Counted from the stretch's first letter, positions 9,075 through 18,755 are shown. The stretch is 64,000 nucleotides of DNA from Paenibacillaceae bacterium GAS479 (GCA_900105225.1 LT629764.1:3678501-3742500), one strand, 5' to 3'. Numbers and translations: made by a program. Notes: generated by a model not told the origin, from the letters alone.

Positions 9075-9803
9075 ATGAAAAAACTTACAATCTGGAATGA
9101 GTTTGTTCACGAGCAAGAGCACGAGGAAGTGCGGAAGGTATACCCGGATGGTATCCATAACGCATTGGCTAAAGGCCTTGCAGGCGCAGATCTGCAAATC
9201 CGCTCCGCTACGCTGCAAGATCCAGAGCATGGTCTGAGCGAAGAGGTGCTTAACGATACGGATGTACTTATCTGGTGGGGACATATGGCGCATGATCGCG
9301 TCGAGGATGCAATTGTGGAGCGCGTACATAAACGCGTCATGGAGGGCATGGGCCTCATCGTACTGCACTCCGGCCACTTCTCCAAAATTTTCAAAAAGCT
9401 CATGGGCACAGGCTGCGACCTGAAATGGCGTGAAGCTGGCGAGCGCGAGCGTATCTGGGTCGTTAATCCAGCGCATCCGATTGCTGCTGGTCTGCCTGAG
9501 CAATTCGTACTTGAGCAGGAAGAAATGTACGGCGAGCACTTCGACATCCCAGCTCCTGACGAGCTTGTTTTCCTTAGCTGGTTCGAAGGCGGCAACGTAT
9601 TCCGCAGCGGCTGCACGTTCTATCGCGGCCAAGGCAAAATCTTCTACTTCCGTCCAGGTCATGAAACTCATCCGACCTACTACGATGCGAACGTGCTGAA
9701 GGTTATCTCCAACGCTGTCCAATGGGCTGCTCCATCCGGCGCGGCAACTCCAGTACGCGGTCATAGCGAGCCTTCCCTGGAGCCAATCAGCGCTAAAGGT
9801 TAA
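9075..9803 (+). CDS. ThuA domain protein
   Basis: A 242-residue protein of the ThuA-like family (trehalose utilisation, glutamine-amidotransferase-like fold), preceded by GAAGGAGATAGACCT. Visible landmarks are [12 protein letters not shown] near residue 60, [14 protein letters not shown] near 95, and [13 protein letters not shown] near 195. The family is associated with sugar metabolism in proteobacteria and occurs widely in Paenibacillus, where the substrate is unknown. It is a stand-alone gene followed by its own terminator. Confidence 0.88.
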   Translation: MKKLTIWNEFVHEQEHEEVRKVYPDGIHNALAKGLAGADLQIRSATLQDPEHGLSEEVLNDTDVLIWWGHMAHDRVEDAIVERVHKRVMEGMGLIVLHSGHFSKIFKKLMGTGCDLKWREAGERERIWVVNPAHPIAAGLPEQFVLEQEEMYGEHFDIPAPDELVFLSWFEGGNVFRSGCTFYRGQGKIFYFRPGHETHPTYYDANVLKVISNAVQWAAPSGAATPVRGHSEPSLEPISAKG

Positions 9804-9834
9804 TCCATTTTCCTGCCTGAAAGTCCGTTTCGCC

Positions 9835-9868
9835 AAGCCCCGTTGGGCTGGTGGAACGGGCTTTTTTG
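9835..9868 (+). terminator. Rho-independent terminator after the ThuA gene
   Basis: AAGCCCCGTT (9835-9844) pairs with AACGGGCTT (9855-9863) with one bulge, followed by Ts. Confidence 0.8.
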
Positions 9869-9904
9869 CTAGTTGGACCAGCTTCATTGGGAAAATGGAG
9901 CCGC

Positions 9905-10010
9905 TTCTCTTATTTCACAGCTAGCTTCTACTAATAAGAGAACGGAGGGGCTCTAGCCCCTGAGCCTTTTGCGTCGCCCGTTGGGCCAGGCTAGGCTTTT
10001 GTGATACACT
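9905..10010. other. Intergenic inverted repeats and probable flippase promoter
   Basis: TTCTCTTATT (9905-9914) and AATAAGAGAA (9933-9942) form a perfect 10-base inverted repeat. A compact palindrome AGGGGCT/AGCCCCT (9946-9961) follows. TTGGGC (9981-9986), an 18-base spacer and TACACT (10005-10010) are a possible promoter for the flippase gene. The repeats may be a second terminator or a control site. Confidence 0.4.
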
Positions 10011-10106
10011 GTCAGAAGTTATTCTTGTCTTGACGGAACTTTTATCTCAGATGCTCTTAGATATTCTCAGATCGGATGATCTGCAAGGAAGAAGGATTAC
10101 CTCACC

Positions 10107-11786
10107 ATGACCAAAAAAGATTCCCTGATTCGAGGCACCCTGATCCTCGCGGCGGCGGCACTCATCGCCCGGGCGCTCGGGCTGTTCCAGCGCGTTCCTT
10201 TGGACTACCTGTTCACAGGGGGCGGCTCCGGTTACCTGGCGGTTGCTAATAACGTCTATCTTTACCTGCTTGTCATCGCTACAGCCGGTATTCCGAGCGC
10301 TATAAGCAAGATGGTGTCGGAGCGCTACGCGCTTGGCCGACCAGAAGAGGCGCAGCGCATCTATCGTGCGGGCCTGTTATTTGGCGCTGTTACCGGCGTT
10401 CTGTTAGCCGTAGTTCTGTATATTATTGCCCCGTGGTATGCGGAGCATTTGGTCAAGTCACCGGCAGCGACAGGCTCTATTCGAGCCATTGCGCCCGCTC
10501 TCATTCTGTTCCCGATAATTGCGATGATGCGCGGCTACTTCCAGGGGCGCCAGATGATGAGCGCCGGCGGCATCTCTCAGATTGTTGAGCAAATTGCCCG
10601 CGTGCTGCTTGGTATAGCGCTCGCTGTGGCTGTATTCAATTGGGGCTGGGGCGATACTTGGGTATCAGCAGCAGCGACTTTCGGCAGCGTATTCGGCAGC
10701 CTTGGCGCCTTCCTCGTTATGCTCTATTATGCGCGCAAGCTCAAGAAGTCGGATATGGAGGAGCAGCTTGCTGCCGGGGCGGAGGCAATCTCTGCTGGGC
10801 GAACGGCCCAAGCTGCAGCATCGCAGCTTAAGCTGGGCGGAATTTACAGGGAAATATTCAAGATGTCGATTCCGGTTGTCGTTACGGCGATGACGGTTCA
10901 GTTCATCTATTTGATCGACTCGTCCTTTTTCATTCGTTGGACTGAAAGTTTCTACGTCAACGGCGAAACTGCAGAGAAGATTCGGAACTACTTGATCTAC
11001 AATGGCCAATCGATTGCCGGTCTCCCGCCGATTCTCGCTATCGCGCTCGCACAGTCGATCTTGCCTGTGCTCTCCGCAGCATACTCCGTCGGCAAGCATG
11101 ACGAGGTGCAGCGCCAGGCTTCGCTCGTTATGCGCATCGTTGTGTTTACCGGCGTGCCGATGGCGCTATTGCTGACCGTGGCCGCACATAGTGTCAACGG
11201 GCTGTTATTTGCCGATCCCAATGCAAGCGGCATGGTCGCTGCATTGACGATCGGAACGATTTTCCAGATTACAATGCTGACGACAAATTCGATTTTGTTC
11301 GGAATCGGCACACCTCGCCCGGCGATGATCAGTACGCTGATCGGTTATGCCGTTAAGGTTTTTGGCAGCATGCTGCTGGGACCAGTCATGGGTGGTTATG
11401 GCTTCGTATTGGCATCTATGCTTTGTTTTATGATCATTACCGGTCTCAACCTGTTGGCAATCCGGAAAAAAGTTAAGTTACAGGTGCTTGGTAAACGTTG
11501 GGCGCCTTATCTTATCTCGACTGTCATTACGGCAGTTGCCGGCTTCGGCACAGATATGACTGTGCGCGGCGTGTTAGGTTCGATGATGAACGCCAAGCTT
11601 GTTTTCTTGGCCGGATCGCTGGCTACCGGAATTGTCACCGGCTTCTTCTATCTGTTCTTACTCATTGCGCTCGGCGTTATCCGCGAAGCGGATGCCAAGA
11701 GCTTCCCGGGCCCACTGCGCAAGCTTTTGTTGCCGTTCGTAAGGCGTTTCGGTCGCCGCTCTCCGGAGTCTGCTGCTAGCGCTTGA
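10107..11786 (+). CDS. MOP-superfamily lipid flippase (MurJ/SpoVB-like)
   Basis: A 559-residue polytopic protein with about 14 hydrophobic segments, opening with the LIRGTLILAAAALIARALGLFQRVPL stretch (split here by eye into its first helix and loop). This is the pattern of the polysaccharide export/flippase branch that includes SpoVB and YtgP/MurJ of Bacillus. These proteins move lipid-linked cell wall precursors across the membrane. YtgP-type (vegetative lipid II flippase) and SpoVB-type (spore cortex) roles cannot be separated by eye. No partner gene is adjacent, so it is probably monocistronic. Confidence 0.85.
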   Translation: MTKKDSLIRGTLILAAAALIARALGLFQRVPLDYLFTGGGSGYLAVANNVYLYLLVIATAGIPSAISKMVSERYALGRPEEAQRIYRAGLLFGAVTGVLLAVVLYIIAPWYAEHLVKSPAATGSIRAIAPALILFPIIAMMRGYFQGRQMMSAGGISQIVEQIARVLLGIALAVAVFNWGWGDTWVSAAATFGSVFGSLGAFLVMLYYARKLKKSDMEEQLAAGAEAISAGRTAQAAASQLKLGGIYREIFKMSIPVVVTAMTVQFIYLIDSSFFIRWTESFYVNGETAEKIRNYLIYNGQSIAGLPPILAIALAQSILPVLSAAYSVGKHDEVQRQASLVMRIVVFTGVPMALLLTVAAHSVNGLLFADPNASGMVAALTIGTIFQITMLTTNSILFGIGTPRPAMISTLIGYAVKVFGSMLLGPVMGGYGFVLASMLCFMIITGLNLLAIRKKVKLQVLGKRWAPYLISTVITAVAGFGTDMTVRGVLGSMMNAKLVFLAGSLATGIVTGFFYLFLLIALGVIREADAKSFPGPLRKLLLPFVRRFGRRSPESAASA

Positions 11787-11935
11787 AGCTTCTGATCGAA
11801 GTCAGATGCCCGATGTCTTGCCCGAATACGTTGCTTAGTGCGTTACTCAATGCCTCTCTCTATCATTTCCCAACTGTTTCCTACCATGGTAGAATAGACA
11901 GGATTTAAGTAGAGAAGAGAGAGGGACGTGATTCT

Positions 11936-13543
11936 GTGAAGGGGAAGTTTCGCTTAGGAATTAGTATGCTTTGTCTCTTGATGGTTGTGGCAGCAGGCTG
12001 CCAGTCCGTTGGTGGACTTGAACTGAATTCTATGATCAGCAAAGCTTTGAAGGCAGAAACAAAAGAAAGCCGAGGCAGCATTGCGCTGAACGTCGATTTT
12101 GCTCCTGAAGCTTATGAAGGCATGACGGATCGCGAGCGCCAGCAGATGGATCTGCTGCGCGACCTGCGGCTGCGCATCGATTCCGCCAAAGTTGAGAGTG
12201 CTACGCGGGGTTCGGTAAACGGCGCGCTGCTTATCGGCGGCAAGGGGATCGGCTTCTCGATCCAGCAGGATGAGCTCAAAGCGGTTATGCGGGTGGACGG
12301 TCTTAAACGTCCAATCGTTTTGTCGCTCGACGAAGCAGCATTGCTCAACCTGGGCAGCGACGTGGCAAGCGGCGCTTCACTCGAAGATCTGGCGAGTGAG
12401 GCATCTGGACTCGTGGTAAGCGAAGAGTCTGCTGGTGCTACAGCGGCACAGCAGGCCGAGTTCGGACGCAAACTGGTTGACCGTGTTGGCGGTTACTTGA
12501 TTTCCAATTTGCCTAACGCTACCCAGCTTGACGTGAAACCTGTTTCGGAGGATGTTTACGGCGGCGGCAAAGCTATGTGGCAAGTAGATGCCGGATGGAA
12601 CGGCATGGAAATGTTCGATTGGGCTCATGCTTACGTCAAGGCGCTTCTAGCTGATTCTCAAGGGCTGAACGTTATGCTGGATGGCCTGTTCGAGGCGCTG
12701 CAGGAGCATCCGGAAATGAACGCTTTCAATGAGGACGGCGAGCCGCTGCAGGATGCAGAAAAGGAAAGTTTCATCGCCGATGGAAAAGAAACGCTGAACG
12801 AAATTCTTCAGGATGCTGCTGATTCCATGCAGGAAGCGCGGGAAGAGGGCGGACTGGAAGAGCTTTTCACCCCAGCATCCGCTCTGAAAGTCCATCTGTT
12901 GCTTGATGGCAGCCTCGACATCCGCAAGCTGGATGCATCGCTGACCTGGCAGCCTGGTCCAGCCATGGCTGAAGAAGATGAATTCCCAATTCGCTCCGTG
13001 TCGCTGCGCGTGCAAATGGACAGCTGGAACGTGGACGGACCGGTCCGTGCAGATCGTCCTGAGGTCGCTTCGGACAGCTGGGATCTTTCGCGCTGGATGG
13101 AATCCGGTTCTTCACGTCTTCTGCGTGATTTTGACAAAAACTCCGACGGCTATAAGCTACTCAAAAACGAACTGCATGCTGGCCGTCAGTCCGCCACTTT
13201 CTACTCAGACGGTTATCAATCGCTAATCTCGATGCCTTCAGGCCAAACGCTCGTTCCTCTGAGAAGCTTGGCGTCGAGCCTGGATGCTTCTGTCACGTAT
13301 GACGGAGCACGCAAGAAGTGGAAGATATACGATGAGGCAAAAGGCAACACCATCTGGATCGCCACGGGCAGTAAAGTGGCTTACGTAGGTGGAGTCAAAT
13401 CACAACTGAGCTTCCCTCCGACGGTTGTTGATGGTACGCTTTTTGTACCCGCTCGTGATTTTGCCAAACTGCTCAAGGCGTCCGTAAGTGTTGAAAAAGA
13501 TTCCTATTACTACTCCGTCGAAATTGCTCGCGAGGTAGGATAA
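11936..13543 (+). CDS. Lipoprotein with C-terminal copper-amine-oxidase-like stalk domain
   Basis: A 535-residue lipoprotein. GTG at 11936 follows GAGGGA at a suitable distance; a TAGAAT -10 box lies near 11890. A signal peptide ends in VVAAGC, so the protein is tethered outside the membrane. The middle has no recognised domain, with a long polar helical part (about residues 230-320). The last about 110 residues match the stalk domain shared with copper amine oxidases (TLVPLRSLASSLDASV, LFVPARDFAKLLKASV), a likely wall- or surface-related module. It is 21 bases from a thioredoxin gene. The function is unknown; an envelope role is inferred. Confidence 0.8.
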   Translation: MKGKFRLGISMLCLLMVVAAGCQSVGGLELNSMISKALKAETKESRGSIALNVDFAPEAYEGMTDRERQQMDLLRDLRLRIDSAKVESATRGSVNGALLIGGKGIGFSIQQDELKAVMRVDGLKRPIVLSLDEAALLNLGSDVASGASLEDLASEASGLVVSEESAGATAAQQAEFGRKLVDRVGGYLISNLPNATQLDVKPVSEDVYGGGKAMWQVDAGWNGMEMFDWAHAYVKALLADSQGLNVMLDGLFEALQEHPEMNAFNEDGEPLQDAEKESFIADGKETLNEILQDAADSMQEAREEGGLEELFTPASALKVHLLLDGSLDIRKLDASLTWQPGPAMAEEDEFPIRSVSLRVQMDSWNVDGPVRADRPEVASDSWDLSRWMESGSSRLLRDFDKNSDGYKLLKNELHAGRQSATFYSDGYQSLISMPSGQTLVPLRSLASSLDASVTYDGARKKWKIYDEAKGNTIWIATGSKVAYVGGVKSQLSFPPTVVDGTLFVPARDFAKLLKASVSVEKDSYYYSVEIAREVG

Positions 13544-13564
13544 AAAAAGAAAGGATGATGATGG

Positions 13565-13909
13565 ATGCAGAAGCTGACCACAGAAGAACAATTCCGCAGC
13601 CTGGCGGAAGAGAGCGGCGTAACCGTAGCCGTGTTCAAAACGACCTGGTGCGCGGATTGCCATTTTATCGATCCATTCATGCCTGAGCTGGAGCAAAAGT
13701 ACGCCGGCCGTATATCATTCGTAGAAATTGACCGCGATGATATGCCGGATCTCTGCTCAGAGCTGAATATTTTGGGCATACCAAGCTTTGTCGCCTTCCG
13801 CGAAGGCAAAGAGCTTATCCGCTTCGTAAACAAGCTGCGCAAATCCCGCGAAGAGATTGAGCAGTTTCTGGAGCGCGCACTGGAAGTAGCAGACGCGCTT
13901 CCGAACTGA
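13565..13909 (+). CDS. Thioredoxin-like protein with WCADC motif
   Basis: A 114-residue thioredoxin-fold protein. The active site reads TTWCADCHF instead of the classical WCGPC, and the cis-Pro loop is GIPSFVAF. There is no signal peptide, so it is cytoplasmic. The Ala-Asp pair between the cysteines shifts the redox properties compared with thioredoxin itself, so it is a thioredoxin-family member of unknown partner. It is probably co-transcribed with the stalk lipoprotein upstream. Confidence 0.9.
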   Translation: MQKLTTEEQFRSLAEESGVTVAVFKTTWCADCHFIDPFMPELEQKYAGRISFVEIDRDDMPDLCSELNILGIPSFVAFREGKELIRFVNKLRKSREEIEQFLERALEVADALPN

Positions 13910-14119
13910 TGCTGCGCGTTAGTGGCAGCCTAAGCACAGTTCTAAGTGCAGCTACACGCTCGGGCGAGCAAGCAAACTCCCGTGTGCTGTAAGCGCGAAC
14001 TGCGTGGCAGTAGCAGCTTAGCTCTTAGGTGCAGTTGCAGGCGCTACCGGTAAATGCCTATATGCTGTTGGTGGCGAACGCCACACTCTATGGGCAAGCG
14101 CCCACGCGCTCCAAATGTT
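13910..14119. other. Intergenic, no gene recognised
   Basis: About 210 bases with repeated GCAGC/GTGC-type words (for example CTAAGCACAGTTCTAAGTGC, an inverted repeat). I see no open frame with a ribosome site and no known RNA. Confidence 0.4.
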
Positions 14120-14151
14120 GAGGCCGGGCCATTGGCTCCGGCCTCTTTTTT
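14120..14151 (+). terminator. Rho-independent terminator after the thioredoxin gene
   Basis: GAGGCCGG (14120-14127) pairs with CCGGCCTC (14138-14145), with a short inner GCC/GGC stem, followed by six Ts. Confidence 0.9.
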
Positions 14152-14409
14152 ACCTTAACAGCAGATACATACATAACTAAGCGAGCTCGGTTGCAGTTTC
14201 CGGCCATTTTTATGACCAACTCATACGCTCAGAAGGCTTTCATTAACTCGCAGCTTTTGCCAAAAAAACCGGCGCAGAGGATGTCCCGCAATGGGGCAAA
14301 CTAAACCCGGAAAAGCCGCATCAGAGCAATGTCTGGACGCCCCCATTATGCCTTGAAATGCTGACAGTATCGTCACATTTTCAACATGGCTTTTGCATTT
14401 TTTTGCCGC

Positions 14410-14415
14410 TATAAT
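14410..14415 (+). promoter_or_regulatory. -10 box of the ctaA promoter
   Basis: A consensus TATAAT lies 42 bases before the ctaA start. The -35 side (about 14387-14392, TGGCTT) is poor, so an activator may be needed. Confidence 0.45.
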
Positions 14416-14457
14416 GAGGGTTGTATCCATAGGAAGAAGGGGTGACAACCAACAATT

Positions 14458-15384
14458 ATGATCTCCCGAGTTTACCGCCTGCTTGCATGGATGTCCTGTA
14501 TCGGCATGTTCGCTGTACTTATGGCTGGCGCACTTGTAACCAATACTGGCTCCGGTCGGGGCTGCGGCGATGACTGGCCGCTTTGCAACGGCGAGTTTAT
14601 TCCCGCTTTCACGCTCGAGACCGCCATTGAATATTCCCATCGTGCCGTTAGTGGCTTAGTCGGCATTATTGTCGTTTTGACATTTGTGCTTACTGTTAAA
14701 CTTTACCGTCGTTACAATCTGCAAGAACCGCTCTGGTATGCGGGCGCATCGCTGTTTTTTACCGTTGTCCAAGCTTTGATGGGGGCTGCCGCTGTTGTGT
14801 GGTACCAAAGTCCTCCTGTCATGGCGCTCCATTTCGGAATATCGCTGCTTGCCGTTGCTTCTACCATGCTGCTTCTCATATGGGTAGCGCGAATGCGCAA
14901 AGGGTATGATTCATCGGCAGCCTCGAAGGTGCCGCGATCGCTTTATACCCTTGTGATAACAGCATGTATTTACTGTTATGTAGTTGTTTATATAGGCGCT
15001 TTTATCCGTCACACCGATTCTGGCGGCGGTTGCCTTGGCTGGCCGCTTTGCAATGGACAAGTCGTTCCAGAAATCAATGGAGCTACAGGCTATGTGTTTA
15101 TTCATCGCATAGGAGCTATACTGCTATTCTTACTGTTCCTCTGGCTGTTCCTCCATGTACGCAAGTATGCCGGAGCGGATGACGGAATGACGCGTTCTGC
15201 CAAATGGGTCCTTATTCTCGTCATATGCCAGATTTTTAGCGGCGCATGGCTGACGTTGACAATCGGCAATGAAGAATGGTTCATTTTTGCCAATATGGTG
15301 CACAACCTTATAGTAACGATACTGTTTTCCATACTGGTTGATCTTGGTGTCCAGGCTTGGAAAAGGCAGGAAGGACGAATTTAA
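14458..15384 (+). CDS. ctaA: Heme A synthase CtaA
   Basis: A 308-residue membrane protein that oxidises the C8 methyl of heme O to the formyl of heme A for aa3-type oxidase. It has eight helices in two homologous halves. The paired-Cys loops are visible in both halves (RGCGDDWPLCNG with Cys36/Cys43; GGCLGWPLCNG). Four heme-ligand histidines sit at YSHRAVSG (His61), ALHFGIS, FIHRIGAI and MVHNLIV. The ctaB partner is not adjacent. The stop overlaps the start of the UbiD gene (TAATG), an unusual pairing that ties terminal oxidase heme to quinone chemistry. Confidence 0.95.
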   Translation: MISRVYRLLAWMSCIGMFAVLMAGALVTNTGSGRGCGDDWPLCNGEFIPAFTLETAIEYSHRAVSGLVGIIVVLTFVLTVKLYRRYNLQEPLWYAGASLFFTVVQALMGAAAVVWYQSPPVMALHFGISLLAVASTMLLLIWVARMRKGYDSSAASKVPRSLYTLVITACIYCYVVVYIGAFIRHTDSGGGCLGWPLCNGQVVPEINGATGYVFIHRIGAILLFLLFLWLFLHVRKYAGADDGMTRSAKWVLILVICQIFSGAWLTLTIGNEEWFIFANMVHNLIVTILFSILVDLGVQAWKRQEGRI

Positions 15385-17156
15385 TGAATTTTGCGAACTT
15401 GAAGCAATTCACGGAAGCGCTACGCGCCGACGGGGACCTGGCGATCATCGATGCGCCGGTTGATCCTAATCTGGAGCTCGCTGAGATTCATCGCCGGGTT
15501 ATTGAGCAGGAAGGACCCGCTCTTCTGTTCACGAATGTGAAAGGAAGCACATTCCCTGTGCTGACTAATATGTTTGGCACGGCTCGCCGCGTCGATCTAG
15601 CTTTTGGCACAAAGCCGGAGCAACTTATGAAAACAGTCGTCGGCGCCGCGGAAAGACTGCTTCCGCCGACAATGAGCGCGATTTGGGGCGAACGCGGCAT
15701 GATGTTCGACCTGCTCAAGGTCGGATTGAAGGATGTGCCAAACAGTGCTGCGCCAATACTTCAGCATGTGCGGCGCGAAACTCCCCTGAAAGGGCTGCCG
15801 TTCCTGACCAGCTGGCAGGAGGATGGCGGTCCATTTGTTACGCTTCCGCTTGTGTACACGGAGCATCCGAAACATCCCAAAAAGCATAATCTGGGCATGT
15901 ATCGCATGCAGATTTTTGATGATTATACGACAGGCATGCACTGGCAAATTCACAAAGGCGGCGGCTTCCACTACCATGAAGCCGAGCAGCTCAATCAGGA
16001 GCTGCCGGTTAGCGTATTCCTCGGCGGACCGCCTGCGCTCATCGCGGCGGCCATCGCCCCGGTGCCGGAACATTTGCCAGAGTTAATGATCGCTTCGCTC
16101 ATTCTCGGCAGCAAGCTGCCCGTAACGCAGGACCCGCTTGGAAGCCACCGCATCCCGGCAGAAGCAGAATTCTCGATTCACGGTACTGTGCCGCCGCATC
16201 TTCGTCGTCCAGAAGGACCGTTCGGAGATCATTTCGGTTATTATTCGCTGCAGCATGACTTCCCAGTATTCAACGTGAAGCATGTTTATCATCGCAAGGA
16301 CGCAATTTATCCGGCGACAATTGTTGGCAAGCCGCGCCAGGAAGACTACTATCTCGGCGAATACTTGCAACGACTGCTTAGCCCAGCTTTCCCAATGGCT
16401 ATGCCTGGTGTTAAGGATCTATGGGCTTATGCAGAAACTGGCGTGCATGCACTTGCGGCAGCCGTTGTGCGCGAAAGTTATTCGCGTGAAGCGTTGGCGA
16501 CTGGCTTCCGCATTCTTGGCGAAGGCCAGCTGTCGCTGACTAAGTTCCTTATGCTGACGGATCAGCCGGTCGATCTTTCTAAATTCGATGTATTGCTGGA
16601 AACGATTCTTGAGCGGTTCCAGCCGGAAACCGATCTGTTTGTTTTCGACAATACATCGCATGATACATTGGACTATACAAGCGGTAAGCTGAACCATGGC
16701 AGTAAAGCGCTGCTGATGGGCGTCGGCGATCCTGTACGAACTCTGCCCTATGAATATACGGAGGGCCCAATTGCGGAGATTAATGATATCGCCGTTTATT
16801 GCAGGGGCTGTCTGGTCGTCTCCGGCGCCGCTTATGCGTCCGACCCTGAGCTGCCAACCAAGGTGCTGGAACGTGTCGCAGCTCGCGGCACGGAATGGCC
16901 GCTGATCGTACTCGTTGACGACGCCAGCGAGGTCGCTTCGGCGCAGACGCCTTTCCTGTGGACGGTGTTTACACGTTTCAATCCGGCAGATGATATTTAC
17001 GCACTTGCCGATGCTCGCCGCCATCATCTTGCTTACCATCTTCCGATCGTCATTGACGCGCGCATGAAGCCTGGTTATCCAGACGAGCTATTCCCGCGCG
17101 AAGATATTGTGCAACTGGTCGACAAGCGCTGGAAGGAATATTTCCCTGGAGCTTGA
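15384..17156 (+). CDS. UbiD-family decarboxylase (candidate menaquinone step)
   Basis: A 590-residue prenylated-FMN-dependent decarboxylase. Start 15384 lies inside the ctaA stop, with AGGAAGGA upstream; the longer frame (15357) lacks a site. The catalytic motif EGPFGDH is intact, with Glu277 and Asp282 matching the acidic pair of UbiD enzymes. The length fits the larger UbiD class of Gram-positive and archaeal type. In futalosine-pathway organisms a UbiD homologue removes the carboxyl group from the 1,4-dihydroxy-6-naphthoate ring. With mqnE 4 kb away this is the most likely role, but no UbiX-type prFMN synthase is in the window. Aromatic acid decarboxylation is the alternative. Confidence 0.85.
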   Translation: MNFANLKQFTEALRADGDLAIIDAPVDPNLELAEIHRRVIEQEGPALLFTNVKGSTFPVLTNMFGTARRVDLAFGTKPEQLMKTVVGAAERLLPPTMSAIWGERGMMFDLLKVGLKDVPNSAAPILQHVRRETPLKGLPFLTSWQEDGGPFVTLPLVYTEHPKHPKKHNLGMYRMQIFDDYTTGMHWQIHKGGGFHYHEAEQLNQELPVSVFLGGPPALIAAAIAPVPEHLPELMIASLILGSKLPVTQDPLGSHRIPAEAEFSIHGTVPPHLRRPEGPFGDHFGYYSLQHDFPVFNVKHVYHRKDAIYPATIVGKPRQEDYYLGEYLQRLLSPAFPMAMPGVKDLWAYAETGVHALAAAVVRESYSREALATGFRILGEGQLSLTKFLMLTDQPVDLSKFDVLLETILERFQPETDLFVFDNTSHDTLDYTSGKLNHGSKALLMGVGDPVRTLPYEYTEGPIAEINDIAVYCRGCLVVSGAAYASDPELPTKVLERVAARGTEWPLIVLVDDASEVASAQTPFLWTVFTRFNPADDIYALADARRHHLAYHLPIVIDARMKPGYPDELFPREDIVQLVDKRWKEYFPGA

Positions 17157-17188
17157 ATTACAAAATAGTGCAGAGGAGGTAAGGCGAC

Positions 17189-17911
17189 ATGCTCCGCATT
17201 TTGTTTGGTGAAGCGCCTGCTGTACCGCAAGGCGTAATTGCCGAGGCGACGCGGGTTATGGGAGCCTATGCCTCCGCCCTTCATGATTTTGCCCTTCAAG
17301 GCCGCGACCGGGATCATAAAGCGCGTACCCGCGAAATTATGACGCTGGGACTAATCGCTTCTCTGGACGAGCTGGAGCAGAGCTGTTATGCCGCCACCCG
17401 ATTCGGGGCGTTGGTCACGAGTGGTTCTTGGGATGACATGCTTCCAGAAGAGCGTTTGAACTACAGGCGGTATGTTTATTTTGACAAAAATGCCTTCATT
17501 CGTCTTTTCTCCTTACTGGATAAGCTGGGCATGTTGCTCAACGATGCTTTAGGACTGCACACGGAGGAATTCAAGGAGCGCTTTTCCTACTTTACCGTAC
17601 TGCGCCGTATGAGGGAGAAGAAGCTGCATCCCGCGCTTGCTGGCCCCCTTACGGAGCTGAAGGTCAAGCACGACAAGCCAGTCGTTCGCATGCGTAAACG
17701 GCGCAATGAGGAAATTCACAATCTTAATTCCGAGCTGCAGGATGATCTGCTGCAAATGCATCTTAATTTTGGCGACGAAATAGCGCTGGAAAATATCCGT
17801 GCCCAGATGGATGATTTGGAAAGCGGCTTAACCATGGTGGCTGCATCCCTGCAGCTGGCTTTTGCTTATATGGGAAGCCTGATTCATAACCCGAGCCCTG
17901 CTGGCGGGTAA
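17189..17911 (+). CDS. HEPN-like protein (Cthe_2314-type)
   Basis: A 240-residue all-helical soluble protein preceded by AGAGGAGG. Near residue 172 it carries RNEEIH, which fits the R-x4-6-H signature of HEPN domains, within the basic helix VRMRKRRNEEIH. The overall shape recalls the Cthe_2314 HEPN family of Firmicutes. HEPN proteins are often RNases in toxin-antitoxin or defence systems, but many chromosomal forms are unstudied. No MNT antitoxin gene is next to it; it sits 32 bases after ubiD and 18 before an SDR gene. The assignment is by motif only. Confidence 0.6.
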   Translation: MLRILFGEAPAVPQGVIAEATRVMGAYASALHDFALQGRDRDHKARTREIMTLGLIASLDELEQSCYAATRFGALVTSGSWDDMLPEERLNYRRYVYFDKNAFIRLFSLLDKLGMLLNDALGLHTEEFKERFSYFTVLRRMREKKLHPALAGPLTELKVKHDKPVVRMRKRRNEEIHNLNSELQDDLLQMHLNFGDEIALENIRAQMDDLESGLTMVAASLQLAFAYMGSLIHNPSPAGG

Positions 17912-17929
17912 ATCGCAAGGAGGACCAAT

Positions 17930-18721
17930 GTGGAGCTGAAAGGGAAAACGGCGCTAATTACCGGAAGCGCTAAAGGCTTGGGCAAACGGGCGGCTGAAGA
18001 GCTGGCCCGTTTTGGCTGCGACATCGTGCTTAACTATCGTTCTAGCGGCGATGATGCCAATGAACTGGCAGATGAACTTGCTAAGCGCTATGGCGTACGC
18101 TCCTGTGCGCTCCAAGCGGATGTCGCTGTGCCAAGTGATACCGGTAAGCTGGCTCGCCAAGCGTTGGAGCTGAGCGGGCAGGTAGATATTCTGGTCAATA
18201 ATGCCGGCCCGTTTATCCGCGAACGGAGAGTGTTCGCCGAATATGAGGAAGAAGAGATTATCGCTTTGCTGCATGGCAACTTGCTTGGCTCGATGCTGCT
18301 TGATCGACATCTGCTCTCAGGCATGAGAGAGCGGCGCTGGGGACGTGTCATCCACTTCGGCTTTGGCCATGCTATGGAGGGGCGAGCGTGGCCTCATCGA
18401 GCCGTCTATGCGGCTGCGAAGACGGGCCTCGTTTCCTTTACAAAGACGCTTGCGGTAGAGGAAGGGCAGTACGGCATTACCGTAAATATGGTCTGTCCAG
18501 GCGATATTCGCGGAGACTTCAAAGAAAAATCTATTGCCGACGTACGGGGCATCTCCGACGAGGAAACGCCGCTAAGCCGTCCCGGAACAGGTGAGGATGT
18601 GGCGCGTGTCATAGCTTTCCTGTGCCTGCCGCAGTCGGACTTTCTGACCGGCAACATCATCGACGTGACAGGTGGCTTCGATCCCATTCGAACGAGTATC
18701 AAGCCCTCTACTCAAGGCTGA
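17930..18721 (+). CDS. SDR-family protein with an altered catalytic serine site
   Basis: A 263-residue short-chain dehydrogenase/reductase-fold protein. GTG at 17930 follows AGGAGG by six to seven bases. The cofactor loop TGSAKGLG, the NNAG motif and the YAAAK motif are present. The Ser expected 13 residues before the Tyr, usually in a VNISS-type strand, is absent: that strand reads VIHFGFGHAM. Most classical SDRs need Ser-Tyr-Lys, so activity may be changed, or the protein may bind rather than reduce its ligand. A FabG-like origin is plausible; the substrate is unknown. It is the last gene before a bidirectional terminator. Confidence 0.85.
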   Translation: MELKGKTALITGSAKGLGKRAAEELARFGCDIVLNYRSSGDDANELADELAKRYGVRSCALQADVAVPSDTGKLARQALELSGQVDILVNNAGPFIRERRVFAEYEEEEIIALLHGNLLGSMLLDRHLLSGMRERRWGRVIHFGFGHAMEGRAWPHRAVYAAAKTGLVSFTKTLAVEEGQYGITVNMVCPGDIRGDFKEKSIADVRGISDEETPLSRPGTGEDVARVIAFLCLPQSDFLTGNIIDVTGGFDPIRTSIKPSTQG

Positions 18722-18755
18722 GACCGATTAGAATGTACACGCGTGACATAGCAAA

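Noticed and set aside
8721-9887. 388-codon minus-strand frame across the DUF456 and ThuA genes
   Set aside because: It is a shadow of two well-supported plus-strand genes; the translation has no family features.
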